64,000 bases of DNA from Dyadobacter endophyticus (GTDB taxonomy: Bacteria; Bacteroidota; Bacteroidia; Cytophagales; Spirosomataceae): positions 310,001 to 374,000 of the forward strand of contig NZ_BMIA01000005.1 of assembly GCF_014641595.1 (NCBI RefSeq). The letters are read 5' to 3'. A model generated the notes under the pieces. The model saw only the letters and a list, made by a program, of their open reading frames with translations. It had not been told where the DNA came from and ran no database searches. Numbering within the stretch: the stretch's first letter is position 1; each line of letters starts with the position of its first letter. Positions 25,772 to 33,588 of the stretch are shown one piece after another. The translations under genes were made by a program, and so were the position numbers.

Positions 25772-26224
25772 TCATTTGACGATCTCCGCCCCGTCCAGAA
25801 TGTAGTTCATCTGGTAAATATCATCGGCATTGAGTTTCAATGTGCCTGTAAAAGTAAGCCGTTCATCGGTTTTAAATTTCTTCCCGTCCTTCTTCTTGAA
25901 ATTCAGGGTCATGACCGTTTCCGGACCTGCGCCGCCGCAAAAAAAGCACGCGCTGAACGGAAATGCAGACAATACGTACAAATTGGCTTCCAGGTCGACC
26001 GGTAAAATATAACCCGTAATGGCAACCTGTTGGTTTTTCAGCTTCTGCACGCTTGGCCCGAACGTCGGATGCAGCATGTAGATCGACTCTTCGGCATACC
26101 ATTTCTTTTTGAAGGTAACGTCCCGCAGGGTTTCCCACGTCAGTTTCACCGGTTCAACCGCCGGTTTGAAAGCAAGCAGTGAAACGATGCAGAAGAACAA
26201 TATGCTGATTTTGACAGATTTCAT
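25772..26224 (-). CDS. DUF3299-like exported protein, partner of the ABC transporter
   Basis: A 150-residue protein with a signal peptide (MKSVKISILFFCIVSLLAF), then a small beta domain with QVAITGYILPVDLEAN and the conserved ACFFCGGAGPE segment, whose Cys-x-x-Cys (CFFC) could bind metal. This resembles the DUF3299 protein PA4066 of Pseudomonas, the last gene of the Zur-regulated PA4063-PA4066 zinc operon. It is the third gene here after the ATPase and permease (59-bp gap), and may also use its own promoter (26267-26274). Function is not established. Confidence 0.75.
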   Translation of the reverse strand: MKSVKISILFFCIVSLLAFKPAVEPVKLTWETLRDVTFKKKWYAEESIYMLHPTFGPSVQKLKNQQVAITGYILPVDLEANLYVLSAFPFSACFFCGGAGPETVMTLNFKKKDGKKFKTDERLTFTGTLKLNADDIYQMNYILDGAEIVK

Positions 26225-26266
26225 TAGTATTTCAATTTTGTATTACGATGATTTGTACCGGTTTAA

Positions 26267-26274
26267 CAAATTTA
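26267..26274 (-). promoter_or_regulatory. Possible internal -7 element before the DUF3299-like gene
   Basis: TAAATTTG on the minus strand matches TAnnTTTG, 42 bases before the start codon and just past the permease stop. Confidence 0.4.
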
Positions 26275-26283
26275 CACACATTA

Positions 26284-27528
26284 TTATTCCTCCGCCAATG
26301 TCCGCGAGATATTCAGCCGGTAAATGCCTAGCGACGGTAATGCTGCCGCTACCACGCCAATCATGAGAGCTCCGAAAAACAGGTAGATTTCCTCCGGCAG
26401 CAATGCAAATTTGCCCAGCGAATAATGAAAATCCTTCTCCGCCGATTTGGAAAACACCCACAAACCGACCCGGCTGGCAATGATACCCGCAAAAAATCCG
26501 ATCACGGCGAGCGATAGCCCTTCGATCAGCAGCATCAGGAACAGCCTCGTGCGCGTCGCGCCCATCGAAAGCATAAGCGCCATTTCGTATTTCCTGTCTT
26601 TTAACGAGTTATACAAAGAAATAAATACGCTGACACCGGCAATGGAGATGATAATTAAGGCTAAGGTGCGCAATGTTTCGATACCAACGCCCAGCAATGA
26701 AAACAAGCGATTGATTTCAATACTAGGTAATGCCGCCTGCATGGAGGTGTTTTCATTAATCTGACGCGGAATGGTCATCAGGCCCATCGGGTTGCGGAAC
26801 TGGATCAATGCGCTGGTCACGTCCTTTCCTTCTTCGTCGGGTTCCGGGTCCACGTGTGTCTGGCTGTGGCTATGCTCCACCTCGGCCGTAACAGGCAGTT
26901 TTGGTTCGTCCGAATGCTCATGAATGTCCCATACGCTCGAAAGCCGGGTTATGATCAACTGGTCGATCACCGTGCCGCTCGGCTCGAATATGCCTGTAAC
27001 CTTGTATTTCTTGTCCTCATGCTTCTCCCCTTCCGAATCCAGTCCATGCGAACCGGAAAACTGGTCGCCGATTTTCAGTTTCGAATCCCGCGCGACCTTA
27101 CTGCCGATCGTCACCTCCATGGATGCGTTATATAAATGTCCTTCGGCCAGTTTTGCATTGAAGTGCTCGACGTATTTCGGCGTCGTTCCCAGAATGCGGA
27201 AGCCCTGGTAATTATCGCCCATCGAGAGCGGGATGACCGTTTTTACAAACGGATTCTTCCGCAACGCATTCACCTCGGCCAGTGGAATGTTGCCGGTAGG
27301 TGCGTCAATCTGATAAATACTCGAAAGGATCACCTGCAACGGGCTGCCTTTGGCACCTACCACCATATCGATGCCTTTCAGATTGCGCTTGAACTGCTCG
27401 TCGAGCTGTTTATTGAGGAGCAAAAGCAGGGAGATCATGCCAATGCCGAGGGTTAGTAGCAAGGCACTCAAAAAGCTGTTCAGCTTCTTTTCCCTGAGGT
27501 TGGCAACGCTGATCTTGAAGAGGTTCAT
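26284..27528 (-). CDS. FtsX/MacB-type ABC permease with His-rich periplasmic segment
   Basis: A 414-residue permease: one N-terminal helix (about 15-38), a large periplasmic domain (about 40-275), and three C-terminal helices typical of FtsX (GVSVFISLYNSLKDRKYEMA, LMLLIEGLSLAVIGFFAG, LFFGALMIGVVAAALP). Inside the periplasmic domain are histidine- and acid-rich runs: HGLDSEGEKHED (about 160-171) and, after WDIHEHSDEP, a stretch HSHSQTHVDPEPDEE, which look metal-binding. The segment GTVIDQLIITRLSSVWDIH recalls the PA4065 zinc-cluster permease. The ATPase gene lies 5 bp upstream. Confidence 0.86.
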   Translation of the reverse strand: MNLFKISVANLREKKLNSFLSALLLTLGIGMISLLLLLNKQLDEQFKRNLKGIDMVVGAKGSPLQVILSSIYQIDAPTGNIPLAEVNALRKNPFVKTVIPLSMGDNYQGFRILGTTPKYVEHFNAKLAEGHLYNASMEVTIGSKVARDSKLKIGDQFSGSHGLDSEGEKHEDKKYKVTGIFEPSGTVIDQLIITRLSSVWDIHEHSDEPKLPVTAEVEHSHSQTHVDPEPDEEGKDVTSALIQFRNPMGLMTIPRQINENTSMQAALPSIEINRLFSLLGVGIETLRTLALIIISIAGVSVFISLYNSLKDRKYEMALMLSMGATRTRLFLMLLIEGLSLAVIGFFAGIIASRVGLWVFSKSAEKDFHYSLGKFALLPEEIYLFFGALMIGVVAAALPSLGIYRLNISRTLAEE

Positions 27529-27533
27529 ATAAT

Positions 27534-28160
27534 TTACAGAAAAACCTGGTTCGAAAACTCGTCTTTGAGGCGCTGGTCGTGGGTAACCACCACCAGGCTC
27601 GCGCCAATCTGCGCGGATTGTTTCTTCAAAAGCTGTATCACACGCTGGCAGTTGTCGTCGTCCAGGCTTGACGTAGGCTCATCGGCAAGGATGATATTGG
27701 GGTTGTTCATCAGCGAACGCGCAATGCTTACGCGCTGCTGTTCGCCCTGGCTGAGCTGGTTCGTTTTTTTGGACAAATGATCCGCAAACCCCAGCTGTTC
27801 GGCCAAATGCCGCGCTTTTTGCCGGTCTTCCTGCTGATTGGCCAGGTAGTTGGACAGCAGAATGTTATCCATCACGGAAAGCGAACTCACAAAATGCGGC
27901 CGTTGGTAGATTATGCCGATGTTTTTGGCCCGGGTAGCAGTAATTTCCTGCGGCGTCAGGTTTCTGACCGATTTGCCCGCGATGGCCACGTCGCCGGATT
28001 CGGGTGTAAGTAGTAATGCGAGCAGATGCAGCAATGTAGTCTTTCCCTTTCCCGACTGACCGAGAATCAGGAGCGTTTCTTTATCATTGCAATGAATGTC
28101 GGGGAAGCTGAATTTTTTCTGAGCGGAATAAGAAAACCGTAGCTGGTTACTCGAAATCAT
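27534..28160 (-). CDS. ABC transporter ATP-binding protein (LolD/MacB type)
   Basis: A 208-residue ABC ATPase. Walker A is GQSGKGKTTLLH, the Q-loop region is GIIYQRPHFVSSLSV, the signature is LSQGEQQRVSIARSL and Walker B is IILADEPTSSLDDD, with the H-loop in VVVTHDQRL. It energises the neighbouring FtsX-type permease, probably in a two-chain mechanotransmission-style complex rather than a classical importer. I use the ATG of MISSNQLRFSYS (28160); nine more residues are possible upstream. It starts the ATPase-permease-DUF3299 operon. Confidence 0.92.
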   Translation of the reverse strand: MISSNQLRFSYSAQKKFSFPDIHCNDKETLLILGQSGKGKTTLLHLLALLLTPESGDVAIAGKSVRNLTPQEITATRAKNIGIIYQRPHFVSSLSVMDNILLSNYLANQQEDRQKARHLAEQLGFADHLSKKTNQLSQGEQQRVSIARSLMNNPNIILADEPTSSLDDDNCQRVIQLLKKQSAQIGASLVVVTHDQRLKDEFSNQVFL

Positions 28161-28294
28161 TTTCTGTGGCGCTATTTGACTACACAATGATAAGGAAGAT
28201 TTGCCGCGTTTCTAAAAAATCATATCCACACAAATAAAACATTGTTAAAATCGTTGAAATGGTGTTGCATCCTGAAGAAAACCAACAACTATTC

Positions 28295-28302
28295 TATTTT
28301 TG
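28295..28302 (+). promoter_or_regulatory. -7 promoter element of the DUF6089 operon
   Basis: TATTTTTG matches TAnnTTTG 19 bases before the ATG at 28322. It lies downstream of the alternative start at 28259 and so decides the start. Confidence 0.65.
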
Positions 28303-28321
28303 CAAAAAAATCGATCTGAAA

Positions 28322-29341
28322 ATGCGTAGAAATTTCGACTTGAGAAGAGTATCCGGAGCGTTGGCTTTAACCTTGGTTTTGGGGCTATTACTGTCTGGCA
28401 AAGAGGTAAAGGCGCAGAGCAGAGGTTTCTTCGTTCCCTATTCTACGGCAGGTTTTGGCATTGGTACTTCGAGCTACTACGGCGACCTTGCGCCATACCG
28501 CCGCCCGTTGTCCTCTACCTTTAAAATGGCCCGCTGGAGTGTCGGCGGAAACTATACACGCCACTTTACCCCACGCCTGGCCGCACGTGCCAGTTTCATT
28601 TACGCCAGAATCGCCGGTGATGATTATATTATGAACCGTGATTCGAAACATGAGACGAGCGTCTTCTACGCCCGGAACCTGCATTTCCGGAATGACCTTA
28701 AAGAATTCTCTGTTCAGGGCATTTACAAACTGACGCCTGATAACCGCAGCTACGACCGTCGTCCGCAATTGGGATGGTACCTGTTCGCAGGTGTTGCGCT
28801 TACAGCGCATAACCCGAAAGCGCTCGATTCACTGAAAGGTGACTGGGTAAAATTGCAGCCGTTGGGAACTGAAGGGCAAGGCAATGAAGGCTATGCCAAA
28901 CCGTATTCACTGGTCCAGTTCGCGATTCCGGTGGGTATTGGTGTCCGTTATAAAATCAATTCCAAATTCGACATTTCGGCGGAATTAGGATACCGTAAAA
29001 CTTTCACGGATTACCTCGACGACGCGCACGGTGATTACGCCGACCCTGCACTCTTTGCAGACGATCCGTTGGCCGCACACATGGCAAACCGCACGGCCGA
29101 GCAGTACGCAGTGCGAAAGGGCGTCGATAGAACGGAAGGTGTCGGAAAATTCATTAATGTCAACTACCCAGGTTCTTTACCTGACGGCGCCAATCCGCTG
29201 CAAGTGCTGCCCACCACCGGATTTGGCTCCCCAGGCTCCGAGCGCGGCAATAGCCCAACCCAAAAGGATGCTTACCTGTTTGGTATGATCAGCATCCATT
29301 ACATGCTGCCCTCGCAGATTAAATGTCCTCCACTGAAATAA
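28322..29341 (+). CDS. DUF6089 family outer-membrane beta-barrel protein
   Basis: About 339 residues starting MRRNFDLRR, with a signal peptide ending in KEVKAQS. The mature part opens with FGIGTSSYYGDLAPYRRP, the usual DUF6089 start, and alternates beta-strand pattern to a terminal strand YLFGMISIHYMLP. It is likely a small outer-membrane barrel of unknown role. It is paralogous to the next gene (13 bp downstream; both contain RKTFTDYLD). The start at 28322 follows from the promoter at 28295-28302. Confidence 0.82.
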   Translation: MRRNFDLRRVSGALALTLVLGLLLSGKEVKAQSRGFFVPYSTAGFGIGTSSYYGDLAPYRRPLSSTFKMARWSVGGNYTRHFTPRLAARASFIYARIAGDDYIMNRDSKHETSVFYARNLHFRNDLKEFSVQGIYKLTPDNRSYDRRPQLGWYLFAGVALTAHNPKALDSLKGDWVKLQPLGTEGQGNEGYAKPYSLVQFAIPVGIGVRYKINSKFDISAELGYRKTFTDYLDDAHGDYADPALFADDPLAAHMANRTAEQYAVRKGVDRTEGVGKFINVNYPGSLPDGANPLQVLPTTGFGSPGSERGNSPTQKDAYLFGMISIHYMLPSQIKCPPLK

Positions 29342-29354
29342 TTGACTTACCCCG

Positions 29355-30053
29355 TTGGAATACGTTTTCAAACATTTGAACAAACAATACTTGCCGGCCA
29401 TGGTGCTTGCAGGTATTTGTTTTTTTCTGGCCGTCGCACAGGCGCGCGCGCAGCGGATCGAGATCGGTGCGGGTGTAGGCGGTTTCAATTACCGGGGAGA
29501 TATTTCGCCGACTTTTCGTTTCCGCTTTTTCAAACCAGCTGGTAGCCTCTTTTTCCGTTTCAATCCGAACCAGGCCTTGTCGCTTCGTGCCGAAGTTGCG
29601 GGAGGACTCATTGGCGCCGACGACAAACATAGCGACGACCCTTTCCAGCAGGTCAGGAATATGTCATTTCGAACCACGATATTCGAAGGAAGTGCCGTGG
29701 CAGAATATAACTTCCTGAATTTCCAGGATCGCCGTTTTGCAGTCAATTGGAGCCCTTACGTATTTGGTGGGCTCGGTTTCAACAAATTTAACCCCAACAT
29801 TCAAACAGGCTCCTACAAAACCTCCGGGCTTGTGCTGCCTTATGGCGTGGGCATCAAATATCAGATCCGCCGCCCATGGAACATCGGGCTGGAATACGGC
29901 ACGCGGAAAACCTTTACGGATTATCTCGACAACCTCGGGGGCGATCCCACATCCACGGACAAATTTCAACAGGGCGATCCTTCCGTAAAAGACACCTACT
30001 TTTACGTCCGTCTTTCGGTGAGCTACACCTTCTACAAAATCTTCTGTCCCTGA
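29355..30053 (+). CDS. Second DUF6089 family outer-membrane beta-barrel protein
   Basis: Up to 232 residues with a signal peptide ending AQARAQ and a mature start IEIGAGVGGFNYRGDISP, parallel to the preceding gene. It shares EYGTRKTFTDYLDNLGG with its neighbour and ends with an outer-membrane-type last strand (VSYTFYKIFCP). The reading frame opens at a TTG (29355); an ATG at 29400 would leave a short signal sequence, so the exact start is uncertain. The DUF2911 gene follows after 3 bp, indicating an operon. Tandem duplication is likely. Confidence 0.78.
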   Translation: MEYVFKHLNKQYLPAMVLAGICFFLAVAQARAQRIEIGAGVGGFNYRGDISPTFRFRFFKPAGSLFFRFNPNQALSLRAEVAGGLIGADDKHSDDPFQQVRNMSFRTTIFEGSAVAEYNFLNFQDRRFAVNWSPYVFGGLGFNKFNPNIQTGSYKTSGLVLPYGVGIKYQIRRPWNIGLEYGTRKTFTDYLDNLGGDPTSTDKFQQGDPSVKDTYFYVRLSVSYTFYKIFCP

Positions 30054-30056
30054 TTT

Positions 30057-30599
30057 ATGAAAAGAATTCTACTGATAGTCTTTACCTTGATCATCGTTGC
30101 GTTTGCAGGCTTTTGGGGAGTTAGAAAATACACCAAGTCATTCAGTCCCGAGGCAATAGCAGAAACCACCCTGAATGGAGTCAAACTCAAAATCTCTTAT
30201 GGCCAGCCAAGTAAAAAAGGCCGCATGATTTTCGGCAGGGAGCAGGACAAAGCACTATTACCCTACGGAAAAGTATGGCGCACCGGCGCCAATGAGGCAA
30301 CGATTCTCGAATTAGAGGAAGATGTAATAATGGGCGGCAAACCGGTTAAGGCCGGTACTTATTCCCTTTTTTCAGTGCCCGGACAGAGCAGCTGGAAAAT
30401 TATCCTCAACTCCGAAACCGGGCAATGGGGCACGGAATACAACGATGGCAAGAATGTCATGAGTGTTGAAGTGCCGATTCGGATCCGTCCTTCGGTTCAG
30501 GAAGTGTTCCAAATTTATTTTGAAAAAATCCCCAATGGCGTCAATATGGTCCTGAGCTGGGACCAGACAGAGGCACTCGTTCCCTTTACCCACCCTTAG
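30057..30599 (+). CDS. DUF2911 family membrane-anchored protein
   Basis: A 180-residue protein with an N-terminal anchor or signal (about 4-22) and a DUF2911 domain: KISYGQPSKKGRMIFG, the conserved LLPYGKVWRTGANEAT and AGTYSLFSVPG motifs, and a WGTEYNDGKNVM segment. DUF2911 is a common but uncharacterised Bacteroidota extracytoplasmic family. It lies in a tight run: 3 bp after the DUF6089 gene and 25 bp before the protease. Confidence 0.86.
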   Translation: MKRILLIVFTLIIVAFAGFWGVRKYTKSFSPEAIAETTLNGVKLKISYGQPSKKGRMIFGREQDKALLPYGKVWRTGANEATILELEEDVIMGGKPVKAGTYSLFSVPGQSSWKIILNSETGQWGTEYNDGKNVMSVEVPIRIRPSVQEVFQIYFEKIPNGVNMVLSWDQTEALVPFTHP

Positions 30600-30624
30600 T
30601 TCGATATGGCTGCGGCCAGTTTTT

Positions 30625-31518
30625 ATGTTTGTTGATGCTATTGAAAAAATAGATCAGTTTACCCGTCCGGTTCACTTTATCGTCCGATATTACGCAGGGA
30701 GCGACATTGTTCCCGGTACAGCTACATTGTTTTTTGTTAATGAAGATGGCTTCGCGGTTACGTGCAGGCATGTTGCGAGGCAAATACTGTATGCCAACAG
30801 CATTTACGAAAACTACCTCAAATTCAAAGGAGAGCTTCGCAAATTCGAGAAAGATCCCGGCCTCGCCACACAGCGGAATTTGCTGGAAACAAAATACAAG
30901 ATCACGCCGGATAGCCCCATCCGCATACTTTTCAACTTTATTAATTGCGTATCGGCCTATAAGGGCCTCACGGTCCATTTGCATCCTACGCAGGACCTCG
31001 CGATTGTACAGTTCCGGCAGTACGAATCCAAGCAATACCAGTCCCACGCCCGATTTCTCAAAGATTCCAGAATGGTGAAGCAGGGCCGCTACTTGTGCCG
31101 GCTGGGCTATCCATTCCCCGAATTCACCAATTACCGGTACAACAAGCATACTGCGGATATTGAATGGACCACGGAAGGGAAGATTAAGACACCCAGTTTC
31201 CCGATCGACGGCATCATTACCCGCCATATCGGCGACAACAGTGAGATAGTAGGTATCGAAATGAGCACACCGGGACTACGTGGCCAGAGCGGCGGTCCGC
31301 TCTTTGATCAGAACGGCGTTATTTACGGAATGCAGAGCTCCACCCGGCACCTGCATCTTGGGTTCGACCAGGTCAACCGCGAAGTAACCATCGACGGGCA
31401 TCGAAAAAGGGTTTCCAATTACCCGTTCCTGAACGTCGGGCAATGCGTGCATGTCGACGTGATCAAGCAGTTTTTAAAGGAAAAGCATATCCGCTATTAT
31501 GAAGCCGAGCCTGCGTAA
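30625..31518 (+). CDS. Trypsin-like serine protease without signal peptide
   Basis: A 297-residue chymotrypsin-fold protein with a complete triad: H49 (FAVTCRHVA), D124 (HPTQDLAIVQF) and S222 (GLRGQSGGPLF). Unlike HtrA/DegP it has no PDZ domain and no visible export signal, so it is probably cytoplasmic (inference). A 60-residue insert between the His and Asp motifs is polar and charged. It is the last gene of the DUF6089-DUF6089-DUF2911 run, and its relation to these exported neighbours is not obvious. Substrate unknown. Confidence 0.8.
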   Translation: MFVDAIEKIDQFTRPVHFIVRYYAGSDIVPGTATLFFVNEDGFAVTCRHVARQILYANSIYENYLKFKGELRKFEKDPGLATQRNLLETKYKITPDSPIRILFNFINCVSAYKGLTVHLHPTQDLAIVQFRQYESKQYQSHARFLKDSRMVKQGRYLCRLGYPFPEFTNYRYNKHTADIEWTTEGKIKTPSFPIDGIITRHIGDNSEIVGIEMSTPGLRGQSGGPLFDQNGVIYGMQSSTRHLHLGFDQVNREVTIDGHRKRVSNYPFLNVGQCVHVDVIKQFLKEKHIRYYEAEPA

Positions 31519-31530
31519 AGACCGCCATCA

Positions 31531-32226
31531 TCACAACACAAGCAAAAGCTCTTCCAGTCTTCTGATATTATAGGTTGGTTCCTCGCCAAACTGCAACCCG
31601 GCCGGATTGAGGTACACCGTATCCATACCCACCTGTTTTGCACCAAGAATATCCGCGACCCAGTTATCACCTACCATCAGGCTTTCCTCCGCTGTTGTTT
31701 GCGCCAATTCCAATGCAAATTCAAAAATGCGGCGGTCGGGCTTTTTGGCACTGGCCGTTTCAAATGTTACTACGTGATCGAAAAAGTGGCCGATTTCTGA
31801 ACTGGCTATTTTCCTCGCCTGGATTTCATTAAAACCGTTGGTGATAATGTGCATTCCGTAGCCTGCCGCGGAAACGTAATTCAATAGATCGAGCGCGCCT
31901 TCCAGCAGATGCTTCTTTGTCGGCAGCGAAGTGAGGTATAGCTCTCCGATCTCCGTATGTTCGGGTGGGCATTCGGCCCCCAATTCCTCGAAAACCATCC
32001 TGAACCGGTTCTCACGTATATAGCTATGGTGCAACTGCCCCCTGTCGAACGCATCCCACAATGCTGTATTGATTTTAAGAAAAGAACACACAAATGCCTC
32101 TAATGACGGGATCCCGTAGCGGGCAAGCTGATGCTGGTGGAAAATCTCTTCCAGGGATTCGGACGAATTTCTTTCAAAATCCCAAAGTGTGTGGTCCAAA
32201 TCGAAGAAGATATGCCTGTATTTCAT
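31531..32226 (-). CDS. HAD-superfamily YjjG-type nucleotidase
   Basis: About 231 residues from MKYRHIFFDLDHTLWDF; the ORF opens 28 residues earlier but the HAD motif normally begins at the N-terminus. Motif I is DLDHTLWD, motif II IITNGF, motif III KKPDRRIF and motif IV GDNWVADI. The sequence fits the YjjG branch, which dephosphorylates noncanonical pyrimidine nucleotides as housecleaning. It converges on the protease gene with a 12-bp gap between stops. Confidence 0.87.
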   Translation of the reverse strand: MKYRHIFFDLDHTLWDFERNSSESLEEIFHQHQLARYGIPSLEAFVCSFLKINTALWDAFDRGQLHHSYIRENRFRMVFEELGAECPPEHTEIGELYLTSLPTKKHLLEGALDLLNYVSAAGYGMHIITNGFNEIQARKIASSEIGHFFDHVVTFETASAKKPDRRIFEFALELAQTTAEESLMVGDNWVADILGAKQVGMDTVYLNPAGLQFGEEPTYNIRRLEELLLVL

Positions 32227-32609
32227 ATCTGGTAAAAATTCAATTTTTATAAGAAAAGTGAAATTACGACGCGCTAATGAAAAAAGTAGGGATCTGCACA
32301 CTAAAATCAATCTTCTTCGACATGCGTATCGTATATTATGTATTAAGTACTATTATTTATTCTAATATGAATACACGCCGGTAGCAACGAACACAACGCA
32401 TCTAAAACATGCACAACTTGTTAACATCTGTTAACGGGAAATAATTTTTCTGCAAAAAGAAAGTCAAACATTTGCAAATGATTTTCCAAATCTATTTCTT
32501 TGATTCGTATAATTCGAAATGCCGAAAAGTCACATCTAATTTTTCACCAAACCAGAAAGGAGAAACAATATCGACGAACTGCTCTACGTTAACTAAATCG
32601 AATAGTAAA
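32227..32609. other. 383-bp intergenic region upstream of the sigma-factor gene
   Basis: AT-rich, with no convincing coding sequence. It holds a promoter-like array with GTTAA repeats (32418-32449) and a perfect 12-bp palindrome CATTTGCAAATG (32469-32480). If the promoter is used, the sigma-factor mRNA has a leader of about 150 nt. Confidence 0.5.
32418..32449 (+). promoter_or_regulatory. Putative regulated promoter of the sigma-factor gene
   Basis: TTG (32418-32420), two GTTAAC units starting 10 bp apart (TTAAC at 32421 and 32431), then TAATTTTT (32442-32449), one mismatch from TAnnTTTG, after a 21-nt spacer. The same layout occurs upstream of the DUF1573 gene. Confidence 0.45.
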
Positions 32610-33209
32610 ATGGAGAAAGTCCAAGTTAGCGACAGTGAGTTGGTAACATTGTATATCCGGGGCAATGAGAAGGCTTTCGAGAAGCTTGTTCAGCGCCATA
32701 AGTCGAGAATATACACCACTATTTATTTGATTGTCAAGGACCAATATGTAGCCGAAGACCTATTACAGGATACATTTATTAAAGCTGTTGACACGATAAA
32801 AGGTGGGAGATATAACGACGAAGGGAAGTTCCTTCCATGGATTATACGAATCGCACACAACCTCGCCATTGATTATTTCAGACGCGATAAACGCTACCCC
32901 AATGTAGTGTTCGAAGATGGGAGCAGTGTTTTCAACACGCTGGATTTTTCGGAAGATTCCGTTGAGTCGATCCAGATTCGTCAGGAAACACATGAGCAGC
33001 TGCGGGAGATGATCCAGCGGTTGCCTGACGTACAGAAGCAAGTCCTGATCATGCGCCACTATGAGGACATGAGTTTTCAGGAAATTGCGGATGCCACGGG
33101 TGTGAGTATTAATACGGCATTGGGGAGAATGCGTTACGCGTTGATAAACCTGCGTAAGCAATTTAACCAACGTGCCCCACAGTATGACAAAAACCTTTAC
33201 CTACGATGA
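32610..33209 (+). CDS. RNA polymerase sigma factor, ECF-like sigma-70 family
   Basis: A 199-residue sigma factor from MEKVQVSDSELV (ATG 32610). Region 2 runs about 20-95 (AFEKLVQRHKSRIYTTIY, then AEDLLQDTFIKA and WIIRIAHNLAIDYFRR) and region 4 about 130-185 (LPDVQKQVLIMRHYED, SFQEIADATGVSINTALGRM). No region 1.1 or 3 is seen. An upstream in-frame ATG (32472) would add 46 residues without sigma features. A small gene overlaps its last 26 bases, so the two are translationally coupled. No zinc-finger anti-sigma gene is adjacent. Confidence 0.9.
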   Translation: MEKVQVSDSELVTLYIRGNEKAFEKLVQRHKSRIYTTIYLIVKDQYVAEDLLQDTFIKAVDTIKGGRYNDEGKFLPWIIRIAHNLAIDYFRRDKRYPNVVFEDGSSVFNTLDFSEDSVESIQIRQETHEQLREMIQRLPDVQKQVLIMRHYEDMSFQEIADATGVSINTALGRMRYALINLRKQFNQRAPQYDKNLYLR

Positions 33210-33432
33210 TGTTGTAAGGTATTTATATGCCGAAACAACTGAGAATGAAAATGAACAGATTGTTGAGGCGCTCGCACTTGACGACAACTTGATGAACTTT
33301 TATCTCGATTCCCTGGAAATCCAGAATCAGATGAATAAAATCACACGGACTCCTTCCGAAAAGGTGATTTCAGAAGTTTTCAGATATTCGCGACAATTCT
33401 CTTCTAAAAGATCTGCTGCACTCCTTTACTAG
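33184..33432 (+). CDS. Small protein overlapping the sigma-factor gene, possible regulator
   Basis: An 82-residue acidic protein from MTKTFTYDDVVRYLYAE, overlapping the sigma gene by 26 bases in another frame. Its N-terminal half (VVRYLYAETTENENEQIVEA) resembles the cytoplasmic start of Bacteroidota anti-sigma factors (YLYGE..EE.. pattern), but it has no zinc motif and no membrane segment. A soluble anti-sigma role is inference from position and resemblance only. The C-terminus is basic (RYSRQFSSKRSAALLY). Confidence 0.6.
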   Translation: MTKTFTYDDVVRYLYAETTENENEQIVEALALDDNLMNFYLDSLEIQNQMNKITRTPSEKVISEVFRYSRQFSSKRSAALLY

Positions 33433-33588
33433 GGCGAGTCGGCAGGTTTTTTTGTTTCCAGCTATCGGTCCGGTGGCTGGAAGTTGTCATTACTTTAAAG
33501 ATTTGGACCGGTAATCAGGCCATCGACTGCCGGTTCTGCAAGATTTCTGTGTCGGATACTCAACCCTTCGCAGAACCATGATAGTATT

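Noticed and set aside
28259..28321. Upstream start of the first DUF6089 gene
   Set aside because: It precedes the TATTTTTG promoter element at 28295-28302, and the added residues do not form a signal peptide.
30586..31227. A 213-residue minus-strand frame
   Set aside because: Antisense to the trypsin-like protease, whose triad is complete.
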